From Puniceicoccales bacterium (GTDB lineage: Bacteria > Verrucomicrobiota > Verrucomicrobiia > Opitutales > UBA953), in the NCBI GenBank assembly GCA_031256995.1, contig JAIRPL010000037.1, forward strand, positions 1 to 64,000: a stretch of 64,000 nt of DNA, in the 5' to 3' direction. The notes under the pieces were generated by a model. That model saw only the letters and a program-made list of their open reading frames with translations, was not told the origin of the DNA and searched no databases. Position 1 is the first letter of the stretch; each line of letters begins with the position of its first letter. The position numbers and the translations under genes are program-made. Shown here in pieces: positions 52,455-61,761 of this stretch.

Positions 52455-54389
52455 CTATGGATGCACTTCCGGGGGAAGCCAGGGTTTGAGGCGCGTGAGG
52501 GCGTTTTTCATGGAATGCGTGTAGGGAAAACCCACTTTCTCAAAATAGGGGCCGAGATTATGTTTGGTGTGTTTTGACCAGAGCAGGACAAAGCGTTCCT
52601 TGTCGCGCAGGTCGGCTTTGAGGTCCTCGTTGCTGGTGGCATCGGCGAGCGAATCGCTGGAGTCGCGGCGGGAAAGTCGTTTTTTCGCGGCGGCTTTTGC
52701 CGACTGCCTTGCGTGGGCCTTGGCAATGCGCGCTTTCAGGCGGCGTTCCACAGCGGTGTCGGGCTTCAGGTATTCGGCAAAAGTTGCGCGAAGGGAGGGC
52801 CATCCGAATTCGCGTAAAACGGGCATGTAGATTGACAGGTGGTGATCGCTGCCGTTGGCGCCGGCGGGATCGGCAAGTTTCTCGGCGAGATATTTTTCAA
52901 GATTCGGGCCGCCGGCAAAACGTTCCTTCCCCGCGATAGTCTCCATGCTGAACAGGGCGAACAGGTTGCAGGTTGTCTCGCCAAATCCGGCAAATGTCCA
53001 CTCGCCACGTTGGTGGTTGTGGCCGGATTCGTGAAAGAGTCCCCAATCGCCTTCGACTGTGAGGTGCCTGTTGTCCACAAGATGGCGCGCGCTTGGGTTT
53101 TGGTGGCACATGATGGGATAGCCGGAGTGCATGTAGCCGAGGGTGAGTTGCTCATCGGGAACGATCCGTTCGGGATGGGTTGTCCGCTTGGGGAGCGCGG
53201 CGAGCCAGTCTTGTCCATCAATGATCTTCTCCCATGTTTTCATGAGTTCCTCCGGATCCTTGAGGTTTTGGAGATATTTGGAAGGGACGGATAACACGAT
53301 GCTTCGGCAGGCCAGCTCGCCCCAGGGCGCCGGGGCCTGTCGAAGGCGCTGCCATTCATCCGCGGAGGTTTCGCCAAGACGGTAAAATGGAGCCTCGATT
53401 GCGCCGACGATTTCCACCCGGATTTTGTCGCGCGGTTTTGCGGAGTTATTGGAGTTTATGATGTAGATGAGTCCTCCAAACGGATTTGCGATTGGGGTTT
53501 CGGGGTTTGTGGCGGACGTCGAAGTTGTGATTTTGGGGAAACGGCGCCATTCGGAGACCTCCTCGGCGTTGGAGAGATCATCGGTGTGACAGCCGATTTG
53601 GATGGTCAGGCCACGTTTGAGATCGTTTTGGGAGAGGCGCACGCGAATGAGTTCGCCGGGTGGGGCGTAAAGGCCTGTGGATTGCCAGCCGGAGATATTG
53701 GCGGGGAGGTGCAAGGTTTTTGTGATGCGCGGGGCGGAGGAAGGGACGGGGCCAGGAAAGGTGTTGGCGGCGGGGTGGGCGGTCATCAAGGGGAAAGGCG
53801 TTTTTATATAGCGCGAGACGAGGGCGGTGAAGGTGTCGCGATTTTTGCCAAGTCGAAGGGGTTTGCCGGGAGTCGGGGCGATGGTTTCCCAAATTTCACG
53901 GTCGAACTTGGAGGGTTGGGCGGCTTTGCGAATGATGGCGCGTGGCAGTTTTGTGCTGTAGCCCACAGGCGGGGCGGGGGAGGGGGCAGGGGCGGGATCG
54001 GCCGCTTTTGGGGAGCTTGGAACCCGTTGTGGAACCGGGGCGGGTGGGGTGCTGGCGGACAATGAGGGCGTGTTTTGTGCCGAGGCGGCAGGGGGGATTG
54101 GCGGAAGTGTCTTGCGCGAGGCGGCTTCCGGGGTGGGTGGCGGCTCACTTTGGACGATTTGCACGGTGTCCACCTGTTTTTCACGAATGTCATGGACGAC
54201 GAGGAATATGCCCCCAAGGCTGCCGATCATGAGCACGAAAGTCAGAGCCATCCAGCGTCCCCCATCTCCCCGGTTGCCGCCACCAATGATGATTTTGTGA
54301 AATGCGCGCCGCGGGTTGGATGCCGGAGGGCGAGGCACTGGAGGCCGTTGGCGGGGCGCGGAAGGGGGGCGGTATTGTGACATGGGCAT
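52455..54389 (-). CDS. membrane-anchored M60-like (mucinase/enhancin-type) metallopeptidase
   Basis: A 644-residue protein. The N-terminal 45 residues are Pro/Arg-rich and cytoplasmic; a membrane helix at about 47-66 (MALTFVLMIGSLGGIFLVVH) leads to a Pro/Ala-rich periplasmic linker and the M60 domain. The zinc motif is H453-E454-S-G-H457 with the distal glutamate E471 (TFAGFGETTCNLF), fitting HExxH-x(8-28)-E of the M60 family, whose members cleave O-glycosylated mucin-type proteins. A positively charged segment follows at about 565-590 (AKAHARQSAKAAAKKRL). It is divergent from the ECF sigma gene (250 bases between starts). In a host-associated organism, mucin or glycoprotein use is plausible (inference). 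Confidence 0.88.
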   Translation of the reverse strand: MPMSQYRPPSAPRQRPPVPRPPASNPRRAFHKIIIGGGNRGDGGRWMALTFVLMIGSLGGIFLVVHDIREKQVDTVQIVQSEPPPTPEAASRKTLPPIPPAASAQNTPSLSASTPPAPVPQRVPSSPKAADPAPAPSPAPPVGYSTKLPRAIIRKAAQPSKFDREIWETIAPTPGKPLRLGKNRDTFTALVSRYIKTPFPLMTAHPAANTFPGPVPSSAPRITKTLHLPANISGWQSTGLYAPPGELIRVRLSQNDLKRGLTIQIGCHTDDLSNAEEVSEWRRFPKITTSTSATNPETPIANPFGGLIYIINSNNSAKPRDKIRVEIVGAIEAPFYRLGETSADEWQRLRQAPAPWGELACRSIVLSVPSKYLQNLKDPEELMKTWEKIIDGQDWLAALPKRTTHPERIVPDEQLTLGYMHSGYPIMCHQNPSARHLVDNRHLTVEGDWGLFHESGHNHQRGEWTFAGFGETTCNLFALFSMETIAGKERFAGGPNLEKYLAEKLADPAGANGSDHHLSIYMPVLREFGWPSLRATFAEYLKPDTAVERRLKARIAKAHARQSAKAAAKKRLSRRDSSDSLADATSNEDLKADLRDKERFVLLWSKHTKHNLGPYFEKVGFPYTHSMKNALTRLKPWLPPEVHP

Positions 54390-54639
54390 TGGAGCGGTAT
54401 TTCAAGACCATGGTTTTGCGAAGTTGCGCCAATTCCAAGCAAAACAAGCGACAATGCCTGATGGAAGAGGCCGGGAGTGTTTTGTGGATTTGCTGGAACC
54501 AGTCTTGACTTCAGATGTCGATTCCGCACAACGGCGCGCAGCTCTTTTCGTTCTCCGGCGAAATTTTCCGTTGGGCCCGCGCAAGTGTGCAGAACGGTTC
54601 GACGGTGTCCGTTCCACAATATTCCAACAACCATCTGCC

Positions 54640-55230
54640 ATGCCCATGACCCTAAACGAAGAAAATGCCCTTGAACGCGCCCGCATCGGGGATGCCTCGG
54701 CGTTCAGCGAAATCGTCACCATCTATCAGGATCGAATTTTTGCGAAAGTTTTCAGCATACTCCGTAACCGGCAGGATGCGGAGGAGATCACACAGGACAC
54801 CTTTGTTCGCGCCCAGCGCGGCCTGCCCGCCTTTCGTGGCACGGCCTCGTTCACCACATGGCTTTACCAGATCGCAACCAACCTTGCCCGCAATCGTTAC
54901 TGGTATTGGCGCCGCCGCCGCCGTGACGTGTCGCTTTCCCTCGACAGCCCGATTGGCGAGGATGGGGACATGACCCTCGTGGACGTGCTGCCGGACGAGG
55001 AACTCACACCGGTTGATCTCACGATCAACAAGGAGTTCGTGGATCGCGTTGCCGAGTGCATGGGGCAGCTCAAAAAGGCCCACCGCGAGATTCTTGTCAT
55101 GCGCAACGTCAAGAGCATGGCCTACGAGGATATTGCCGAGGAACTGGGGCTTTCCATTGGCACCGTGAAAAGCCGCATCGCCCGCGCCCGCGAGGCCTTG
55201 CGCTCAATAATGGGGGAGGAGTTTTCCTGA
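54640..55230 (+). CDS. ECF RNA polymerase sigma factor (RpoE-like)
   Basis: A 196-residue group 4 sigma factor. Region 2 is at about residues 20-85 (YQDRIFAKVFSILRNRQDAE, EITQDTFVRAQRGL, TWLYQIATNLARNRYW) and region 4 at about 130-190 with the helix-turn-helix MAYEDIAEELGLSIGTVKSR. Between them is an acidic linker. Two Met codons (54640 and 54646) are possible starts; the long open frame upstream has no similarity. It is followed 8 bases later by a probable anti-sigma gene, the usual co-transcribed pair. Divergence from the M60 gene makes that gene a possible target. Confidence 0.93.
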   Translation: MPMTLNEENALERARIGDASAFSEIVTIYQDRIFAKVFSILRNRQDAEEITQDTFVRAQRGLPAFRGTASFTTWLYQIATNLARNRYWYWRRRRRDVSLSLDSPIGEDGDMTLVDVLPDEELTPVDLTINKEFVDRVAECMGQLKKAHREILVMRNVKSMAYEDIAEELGLSIGTVKSRIARAREALRSIMGEEFS

Positions 55231-55238
55231 TATTCGCA

Positions 55239-55724
55239 ATGAATGACAACGATTTTAATGTATTGCTCGACAAATACCTTGATGGGGACCTGACCGACCC
55301 TGCGGAGCGTGTGCTCCTGCGCGAGACGGTGGAGAAGGTGCCGGAGCACCGCCGGCGTTTCTTGCGTGCCCGCCAGTTGCGGCTTGCCTTTGCCACGATT
55401 CCGGAGCGCAAGTCCGGTCTTCTCTATTTTCTGCCCAGCGTGGCCCGGTTGCGTCATTTCGGTTCCATGTTTGGCAACACGGCTGTTTTTGCTTTTGCGC
55501 TCGGTCTCGCGTTTCCCAATGGAGACGGCGTGCCGCTGGACATCACCGGGGCGGCTCATGTCCCCGCCGCACAGGGAGTCCGCGCGACAGGGGATTCCGC
55601 AGGGGGAACGATTTTTGCCCAAGAGGCCTCCGCGGAGGATTCGGCTTACCCTTCTGACGGCCATTCCGAGATGGATCTTGGCAGCCTCATTCCCGCGGAA
55701 GAGTACGGATTTGTGCGTCTGTGA
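55239..55724 (+). CDS. probable anti-sigma factor (single-pass membrane protein)
   Basis: A 161-residue protein whose N-terminus (LLDKYLDGDLTDPAERVLLR) is typical of anti-sigma factors and related regulators, followed by a weak membrane segment at about residues 82-97 (NTAVFAFALGLAFP) and an acidic extracytoplasmic tail. The zinc-binding HxxxCxxC of ZAS-type anti-sigmas is absent. Its position 8 bases after the sigma gene supports the call. It would hold the sigma factor at the membrane until an envelope signal arrives. The downstream 187 bases contain only a weak GGCGGC/GCCGCC inverted repeat. Confidence 0.72.
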   Translation: MNDNDFNVLLDKYLDGDLTDPAERVLLRETVEKVPEHRRRFLRARQLRLAFATIPERKSGLLYFLPSVARLRHFGSMFGNTAVFAFALGLAFPNGDGVPLDITGAAHVPAAQGVRATGDSAGGTIFAQEASAEDSAYPSDGHSEMDLGSLIPAEEYGFVRL

Positions 55725-55911
55725 GTGCGCGAGGCTTTGATTGTTTCCTCCTGCAGGTCGAGATGGCGGCGGGAGGGTGAGGTTGCCGCCGTCTAAAGCG
55801 GACTTTTCGAATCTTGGATCCCCTCTTCCGATTCCCTCCCTCCCCCGATTCCGGCACTCCCCGGCCCGTTCCTCCACCTGCCTGCGAGTGGATTGAAGAT
55901 GTCCTTGTTGC

Positions 55912-56277
55912 TCATCCTGGCAGTTTTTGAAGCTGTTCGCGAATGGACGCGGCAACGGTTCGTGCCAGTTTCACGGGCACCGCGTTGCCAAGCTGCCTTA
56001 TGCTCTCCGTCCACGATCCGTGGAAAATGAAATCGTCGGGAAACGTCTGGATGCGGGCGGATTCGCGGACGGAAAAATAGCGGACGCCGCCGTTGTCGTC
56101 GGCGAGCATGTTCTCCCCGCCGGGAACGCCGTGTGCACCAGCCTTGAGTGCTTTTGCCGGTTCGTCCCAAGGGCTGCCCGTGTGTCCTGGATAGGCACGC
56201 GCACCGGGTTGCGGACGATGATTCGGAAGAGCACTTTTGACGTCCGGATTTCCAAGTCCGCGCAAGGCGTCACGCAC
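55912..56277 (-). pseudogene. C-terminal remnant of a DNA (cytosine-5) methyltransferase
   Basis: Only the last 121 codons of a C5 methyltransferase remain. They include the motif VIII-like region with GHTGSPWDEPAKALKAGAHG and VPGGENML, motif IX (FSVRESARIQTFPDDF) and motif X (RQLGNAVPVKLA). The catalytic PCQ and SAM-binding motifs I-VI are missing: upstream in this frame there is a stop at about 56314-56316 within 40 bases, and nothing in the other frames continues the family. The GTG at 56277 is an arbitrary boundary. It indicates a deleted methylase gene, perhaps from a lost restriction system. It lies tail-to-tail with the anti-sigma gene and about 240 bases before nuoH. Confidence 0.75.
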
Positions 56278-56520
56278 AGTTTGGCAGCGAATTTTCGGGC
56301 AGAATTTTCTGCATCAAAGAATTTTTGGACCTCGCGTGCGCGCTCATTGCCATGGGGCATGCAGGGCGGCGGATTTGAGGTTTTTTTGACAGGCCTGATT
56401 TTGCTTTTGCGCAGGAGTTTTTGGCTTTTTTCGGGGGAGGAATTTCCTGCCACACTTTCAGATTGAGGAGAAACGGGGGCGGGCGCACGTTGTCCGCCTG
56501 TTTTTGCGACAAATTGAAAC

Positions 56521-57729
56521 ATGGAAGCATTGCCTGCCGAAATCTTGAACGGACTGGTCAACCTGTTGCCGACGGACGCGCGTTGGTTGCGCTGGTTGCT
56601 GGCATCCGGCGTCACCGTGGCAGCCATCCTGTCTGTGTTTGGCCTGACGTTTGCGTTTTTGACGGTGACGGAACGCAAGCTTCTGGGGCGGTTTCAGAAT
56701 CGTTATGGGCCGAACCGCGTGCGGGTTTTTGGTGTGCGGTTGTTTGGTTTTTTTCAGCCTTTTGCCGATGCCGTGAAGGCGATCACGAAGGAGGACATTG
56801 TGCCCTTTGGGGCGGACCGGGTGCTGCACTTTGCGGCGCCAGTGCTCATGGTGGCATGCTCGTTGCTGGGGCTGGCTGTGCTGCCGTATGGGCGGGAGCT
56901 TTCGGCGCTGGCGGGGCTGGACGCCGCGCTGCTCTATTTTTTCGCGGCGGGCGCGGCCTCGGAGCTGGCGATTTTCATGGCGGGATGGGCGGGCAACAAC
57001 AAGTACTCCCTGCTTTCGGCCCTGCGCGCACTGGCGCAGCTTGCCAGTTATGAGTTGCCACTGCTGCTGGTGGCGGTCCCCGTGGTCATGCTTTCCGGGA
57101 CGCTTTCGTTGACAGGGATTGTCGAGGCGCAGGGTGGATGGACGGCTGGCGTCTTGCCGCATTGGAATGTTTTCACGCCCTGGGGTTTCGCCGGGGCGGT
57201 CATTTTTCACATAACGGCGCTTGCCGAGTGCAATCGTTGTCCGTTCGACCTTCCCGAGGGCGAAAGCGAGATCATCGCCGGATATCTTACCGAGTACTCG
57301 GGCTTCAAGTACGCGTTGTTTTTCATGGGCGAGTATTTTGGCATGGCCTCACTGGCCGGCCTGGGTGTCACGCTGTTTTTTGGGGGGTGGCAGGCTCCGT
57401 GTGAATTCCTGACATTTATCCCGTCATATCTTTGGTTTTACCTTAAAATTGTGGTCTTCATCCTGTCATTCATGTGGGTGCGCGCCACATTGCTTCGCCT
57501 GCGCATGGACCAGCTGACACGTTTGGCGTGGAAATTCCTTGTGCCGTTTGCCCTTTCAAACCTTGGGGTCGCGCTGTTTTGGGCGCGCACGGCGGAGTGG
57601 GCGGGCTTTCCCTTGCAGGCCGCGCGTTGGGCGCTGGCGGCGGTGTGCATTGTGGCGCTGTTTCTTCTGTTTGGCAGGCGGTTCCAAAAGGCCTTCGCCC
57701 CGCGCCAGTATGTTGTCAGCGAGACGTGA
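56521..57729 (+). CDS. nuoH: NADH-quinone oxidoreductase subunit H, solitary
   Basis: A 402-residue integral membrane subunit of complex I that lies at the quinone site and proton path. It has eight or more hydrophobic helices and the family signatures ERKLLGRFQNRYGPNRV, FAGWAGNNKYSLLSALRALA-like block (residues about 155-177), and ECNRCPFDLPEGESEIIAGY. Its length is above the E. coli subunit (325), mainly from C-terminal helices. No other nuo gene is nearby: a methylase remnant precedes it and trmL follows, although nuoH is usually embedded in an operon. The start is the ATG at 56521. The frame is intact, so the gene appears functional. Confidence 0.93.
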   Translation: MEALPAEILNGLVNLLPTDARWLRWLLASGVTVAAILSVFGLTFAFLTVTERKLLGRFQNRYGPNRVRVFGVRLFGFFQPFADAVKAITKEDIVPFGADRVLHFAAPVLMVACSLLGLAVLPYGRELSALAGLDAALLYFFAAGAASELAIFMAGWAGNNKYSLLSALRALAQLASYELPLLLVAVPVVMLSGTLSLTGIVEAQGGWTAGVLPHWNVFTPWGFAGAVIFHITALAECNRCPFDLPEGESEIIAGYLTEYSGFKYALFFMGEYFGMASLAGLGVTLFFGGWQAPCEFLTFIPSYLWFYLKIVVFILSFMWVRATLLRLRMDQLTRLAWKFLVPFALSNLGVALFWARTAEWAGFPLQAARWALAAVCIVALFLLFGRRFQKAFAPRQYVVSET

Positions 57730-57907
57730 TATTCGCGGTGACGCGATGTCGTGAAATTTCCCCTCTTTTTCAAATTCGTGAAATGGGAAAGGCGCGAAGT
57801 GGCACCCAAAAGGTTGTGAAAGACCCAAATGCACGCAAACGGAGTGCCTGCGTTGTTTTCTCGTAATTTTCTGGAGGTCGATGTTTCCCGCATGTTTCTT
57901 GGGGAGA

Positions 57908-58390
57908 ATGCTTCATGTCATTTTGCATTGCCCGGAGATTCCGCAAAACACGGGAAATATCGGGCGGATGTGTGCGGTTTGCGGGGCGCGGCTCCACTTG
58001 ATCCACCCGCTCGGATTCACGATCACGGACGCCCGGTTGCGTCGGGCGGGAATGGATTACTGGCATGAACTTGACGTTCACCACCATGCAAACTGGGCGG
58101 AATTCGCGACCAGCGAGGCGCGCCCAAAGGGACGGATCTGGCTGCTGACAACCCGCGCCCGCCAGACCATCTGGGACGCACGTTTTGCGGACGGCGATGG
58201 CTTGGTGTTTGGCAACGAAGGCTCTGGCGCGCCACCGTGGTTGCACGAGGAGATTGGGGAGGGGTTTCGCGTGAAAATTCCGCAACCCAACTCAAATCTG
58301 CGTTCCCTTAATCTTTCGACAGCGGCCGGGATTGCCACTTACGAGGCACTCCGGCAGTGCGCCGCCGCCGGTCTTGCCGGCGAGGCGTAG
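57908..58390 (+). CDS. trmL: tRNA (cytidine/uridine-34 2'-O)-methyltransferase
   Basis: A 160-residue SPOUT-family methyltransferase that 2'-O-methylates the wobble nucleotide of tRNA-Leu. MLHVILHCPEIPQNTGNIGR is the family N-terminus; the SAM-binding knot is formed by DGLVFGNEGSGAP and RVKIPQPNSNLRSLNLSTAA. The start was placed at 57908 because homologues begin with MLHVVL; an in-frame ATG at 57881, preceded closely by GGAGGT, would add nine residues. It follows nuoH by 178 bases and converges on the UvrA-like gene. Confidence 0.9.
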   Translation: MLHVILHCPEIPQNTGNIGRMCAVCGARLHLIHPLGFTITDARLRRAGMDYWHELDVHHHANWAEFATSEARPKGRIWLLTTRARQTIWDARFADGDGLVFGNEGSGAPPWLHEEIGEGFRVKIPQPNSNLRSLNLSTAAGIATYEALRQCAAAGLAGEA

Positions 58391-58459
58391 AAAGGGACGC
58401 CGCCCTTCGCCTGTTCGCGGCGGCCGGGCGGTCTCGAACCTGTTTTTTCAAAGCCATTT

Positions 58460-61400
58460 TCAGGCGCTTTTTGCCTTTTTTCCGACGGCGCGAAGCCACG
58501 GGGATGTCGGCGTGTCCAGGCGGGCAAAGGCGGATGGCGGCGCGGCGGCGACAAGTTTTCCGCCTTTTTCACCCGCGCCAGGGCCGAGTTCGAGAAGCCA
58601 GTCGGCGGCGCGGAGGATGTCAATGTTGTGCTCGATGACGACGAGCGTGTTCCCCGCGTCCACCAGCCGTTGCAGGATTTTGGCAAGGTGCGCGACGTCC
58701 TCGCGATGCAGGCCTGTCGTTGGTTCATCCAGAAGGATGAGCGTCCCCGCCCCGCCAATGGGGGTTCCTTCCGCGGCGGCGATGTCGCCAAGGAATCGCG
58801 CCAGTTTGAGGCGCTGCGCCTCGCCTCCGCTCAACGTGCTCAACGGCTGGCCAAGTGTCAGGTAATGCAAACCGACCTCCGCGAGCATTCCGAGCGCGCG
58901 GAGGATTTCCTGGATGCGTTTTCCGGCACGTTTGGCCTCGCGCGCGGTGCCGGCGTCACCTGCCTCCAATTTTTCGTCGGCGAAAAAACGGAGCGCCTCC
59001 GCCACGGTCAGGGAAAGGATGTCCGCGACGCTTTTTCCCCGATGCTGGAAACGGAGAATCTCGGGGCGGAAGCGGCTCCCCTCGCACACCGGGCATGGGA
59101 GATGGATGTTGGCCAGGAATTGCATTTCGACGCTTTCCCAGCCCGACCCGCCGCAGTGCGGACAACGTCCCTCGCCACTATTGAATGAGAAATGGGATGC
59201 GGACAGGCCGGCCTTGACGGCGTCCGGCGTGCCGGCGAGCAGTTCGCGGATGGCTTCCCAGGCACCGGTGTGCAGGGCCGCGTTGGAACGTGGCGTGCGG
59301 CTGGCCGGGGATTGGTCCACAAGCGCCGTGGCGGCCAGCGGCGCGTCGCATTCGTAGTGGAATCGCGCGGGCACGGCCTCGCCCGCCGATGGATTCTCCA
59401 ATGGCTCCACCGTGCCGCGGAATGTTGCCTCCGAAACGGGAAAGGGCGTGGGCTGGACACCGGGTGTGGCGGGAATGGCGGCGAGCACCTGGTTAAGAAG
59501 GGTGGATTTTCCGGATCCGGAGACGCCGCAGATGGCCGTGAAACGGCCCAGGGGAATGTCGAGCGCGAGGTCCCGCAAATTGTTGGCATGAATACCTTTT
59601 ATGCGCAAATGCGGGGAGCCTGCGTCCACCGGGCGCATGCGCGATCGCGGCGGTTCGCGCCTCCCAAGCAGCCACGCGGCCGTGGCGGAATCGGCGGACG
59701 CCGATTTTAGCGCGGCAGGCGGTCCGCTGAACACAACACGCCCGCCGTCGGCCCCGGGGCGCGGGCCGATTTCCACGATCCATCCGGCCGCGCGCATCAC
59801 CGATTCGTCATGCTCGACGACAACAACCGTGTTCCCCTCCTGCGGCGCGGCCATCCGGCGCAGGATGCCATTCATGCGTTCGAGGTCCCCGGGGTGCATT
59901 CCCACGCTTGGCTCATCAAGCACAAACAGGGTGTCCGCCAGTCCGGAACCAAGGCAGGCCACGAGGTTGACCCGCTGGGATTCCCCGCCGCTGAGCGTGC
60001 GGGAAAGACGGTCGGGGGAGAGGTAGCCAAGCCCGGTCTCCTCCAGGAAGGACAGGCGTTTCAGCATGCCCTCCAGCGCCTGTTCCGCCGGGTGGCGGGG
60101 GTGTGTGACACGCTGCTGGCGCAGCATGGCAAGCAGTGTCGAGACGTCTTTCGCGTAAAGTTCCGGAAGGGAAAGGCCTTTCCATCGCCAGCAAAGCGAT
60201 TCCGCCTTGAGGCGTTTTCCGCCACAGACCTGGCAGGTTGAATAACTCCGATAACGGGAAAGGAAGACGCGGACATGCATTTTGTAGGCGGAGCTTTCCA
60301 GCCAGCCAAAAAAGCGTTTCACGCCATACCACGAGTTCCGCCAGTCATGGCCGGGGGTTCCGTGGTCATCCTCGCCATCCGTGACGAAGGATTTTTGCCC
60401 CGGTGTGAGGGTGTCCCACGGGACGTTTGTCGGGATTCCGTGCCGTCTTGCGGCGCGCAGCAGGTCTTTCTGGCTTTCGCCATAAACCTCCCCTTGGAAC
60501 GGGGCGATGGCGCCATCGGCAAGGGTGCGCATGGGGTCCGGGATTATTTTTGCCCAGTCCACGCCGGTCACGCGCCCGAAGCCGTTGCATTCCGGGCAGG
60601 CGCCGAGGGGGGAATTGAATGAAAACTGCGCGGGTGCCGCCGGGGCGAACCGGCGTCCACTTGGCGTGACCAGTCCCTTGTCAAAATCCAGGGTTCCCGC
60701 GGGGACCGCCGGGTTGGCATGGAAAATCGCCACGCGAAGTCGTCCGCGGCCAAGCTGGAATGCCTTCGCCGCCGCCTCCAGGAATCGCGCCCGGTTTCTC
60801 GGGTCGGGGGCGATGCGGTCCTGAAGGAGTGTCGCGCTCCGCGGGGCATCCCCGCCGGCGGGAAATCCATCCAGTGGCAGCACCACCCCGTCGAGCAACC
60901 CTCGCGTGTAGCCCTGCTGGATGAATGGCGCGAGTGCCGCCGCCCACTCCATCCCCGCCGGGCGGGTGACGGAAAAACCCGGTGCGATGGCCTCCCAGGG
61001 TTGTCCTTCGGCGTGCGCGGCGCCGGCTGCCTGGAGCAATCTTTCCCAAGCGTCCTCAGGGTGGCTTGGGTGGATCTCGAGACCTGTTTCCGGATCGTGC
61101 AGCGTGGCGTTGTGCGCGAACCAAACTTTGAACCAATCGCACAGGCCGGTCATCGTGCCGACGGTGGAGCGCGAGGTTTTCACCGTGCCGCCCCTGCGGA
61201 CGGCGATGGATGGGCGGATGTTTTCGACGGAGTCCACCTTGGGGGGCGGAATCAGATCGAGGAATTGTCGCGTGTAGGAACTGAATGTCTCCACATAACG
61301 CCGCTGTCCCTCGGCGTGGAGGGTGTCAAACACCAGCGAGGACTTTCCCGCGCCGGAGAGTCCCGTCACCACGACCAGCCCTCCCACAGGGATGTCAAGA

Positions 61401-61483
61401 TCCACCCCTTGCAGGTTGTTCTGCCTCGCCCCGCGAATCCGGATGCATCCGCGCCCAAACCCCGTCATGGGGGATTTTTTCAT
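58460..61483 (-). CDS. UvrA paralogue (UvrA2-like excinuclease ATPase)
   Basis: A 1007-residue tandem ABC ATPase of the UvrA family. The first half has GLSGAGKSSLVFDTLHAEGQ, the QRRYVETFSSYTRQFLD block, a zinc pair CPEC/CQVCGGKR, and LSRTLSGGESQRVNLV; the second has GVSGSGKSTLLNQV, the zinc finger CPHCGGSGW/CPVCEGSRF and LSTLSGGEAQRLKLA, each with Walker B (LFVLDEPSVGMH, LILLDEPTTGLH). The cysteine module that normally follows the first Walker region in UvrA1 is missing (WFAHNATLHDPETG), so UvrB interaction may be altered; hence the paralogue call. It may act in damage recognition or tolerance of DNA-binding drugs. The start at 61483 (MKKSPMTGFG) is one of several in-frame ATGs. It is divergent from the A2M gene. 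Confidence 0.88.
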   Translation of the reverse strand: MKKSPMTGFGRGCIRIRGARQNNLQGVDLDIPVGGLVVVTGLSGAGKSSLVFDTLHAEGQRRYVETFSSYTRQFLDLIPPPKVDSVENIRPSIAVRRGGTVKTSRSTVGTMTGLCDWFKVWFAHNATLHDPETGLEIHPSHPEDAWERLLQAAGAAHAEGQPWEAIAPGFSVTRPAGMEWAAALAPFIQQGYTRGLLDGVVLPLDGFPAGGDAPRSATLLQDRIAPDPRNRARFLEAAAKAFQLGRGRLRVAIFHANPAVPAGTLDFDKGLVTPSGRRFAPAAPAQFSFNSPLGACPECNGFGRVTGVDWAKIIPDPMRTLADGAIAPFQGEVYGESQKDLLRAARRHGIPTNVPWDTLTPGQKSFVTDGEDDHGTPGHDWRNSWYGVKRFFGWLESSAYKMHVRVFLSRYRSYSTCQVCGGKRLKAESLCWRWKGLSLPELYAKDVSTLLAMLRQQRVTHPRHPAEQALEGMLKRLSFLEETGLGYLSPDRLSRTLSGGESQRVNLVACLGSGLADTLFVLDEPSVGMHPGDLERMNGILRRMAAPQEGNTVVVVEHDESVMRAAGWIVEIGPRPGADGGRVVFSGPPAALKSASADSATAAWLLGRREPPRSRMRPVDAGSPHLRIKGIHANNLRDLALDIPLGRFTAICGVSGSGKSTLLNQVLAAIPATPGVQPTPFPVSEATFRGTVEPLENPSAGEAVPARFHYECDAPLAATALVDQSPASRTPRSNAALHTGAWEAIRELLAGTPDAVKAGLSASHFSFNSGEGRCPHCGGSGWESVEMQFLANIHLPCPVCEGSRFRPEILRFQHRGKSVADILSLTVAEALRFFADEKLEAGDAGTAREAKRAGKRIQEILRALGMLAEVGLHYLTLGQPLSTLSGGEAQRLKLARFLGDIAAAEGTPIGGAGTLILLDEPTTGLHREDVAHLAKILQRLVDAGNTLVVIEHNIDILRAADWLLELGPGAGEKGGKLVAAAPPSAFARLDTPTSPWLRAVGKKAKSA

Positions 61484-61761
61484 GTCGCGATCCATCCTTG
61501 GTTTGGCGGCATTCTTCATGGGCGCCGGATGCTGCCCGCCCGCCACAGGTGTCCGCAATGCGATTTGCGGGCAAAAACAGGATCGCATTGTAAGGGATGT
61601 TTCTGGACAGGCCGGCAGGCGGCAGGCAAGCCACGGACGGCCGCAGGCAGAACATCGCCGCCCCCTCCGAACGCTCAATTTTTTCACGAAACGGGTAAAC
61701 CACGTTTCTCCGCATTTAGGACTGGCTGCGATGGAGATTGCTGGCAGATTTGCGGAAAAGT

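Noticed and set aside
56278-56678. Upstream half of the cytosine methyltransferase in another minus-strand frame
   Set aside because: The neighbouring frame has no PCQ, SAM-binding or other family motif and soon becomes antisense to nuoH.
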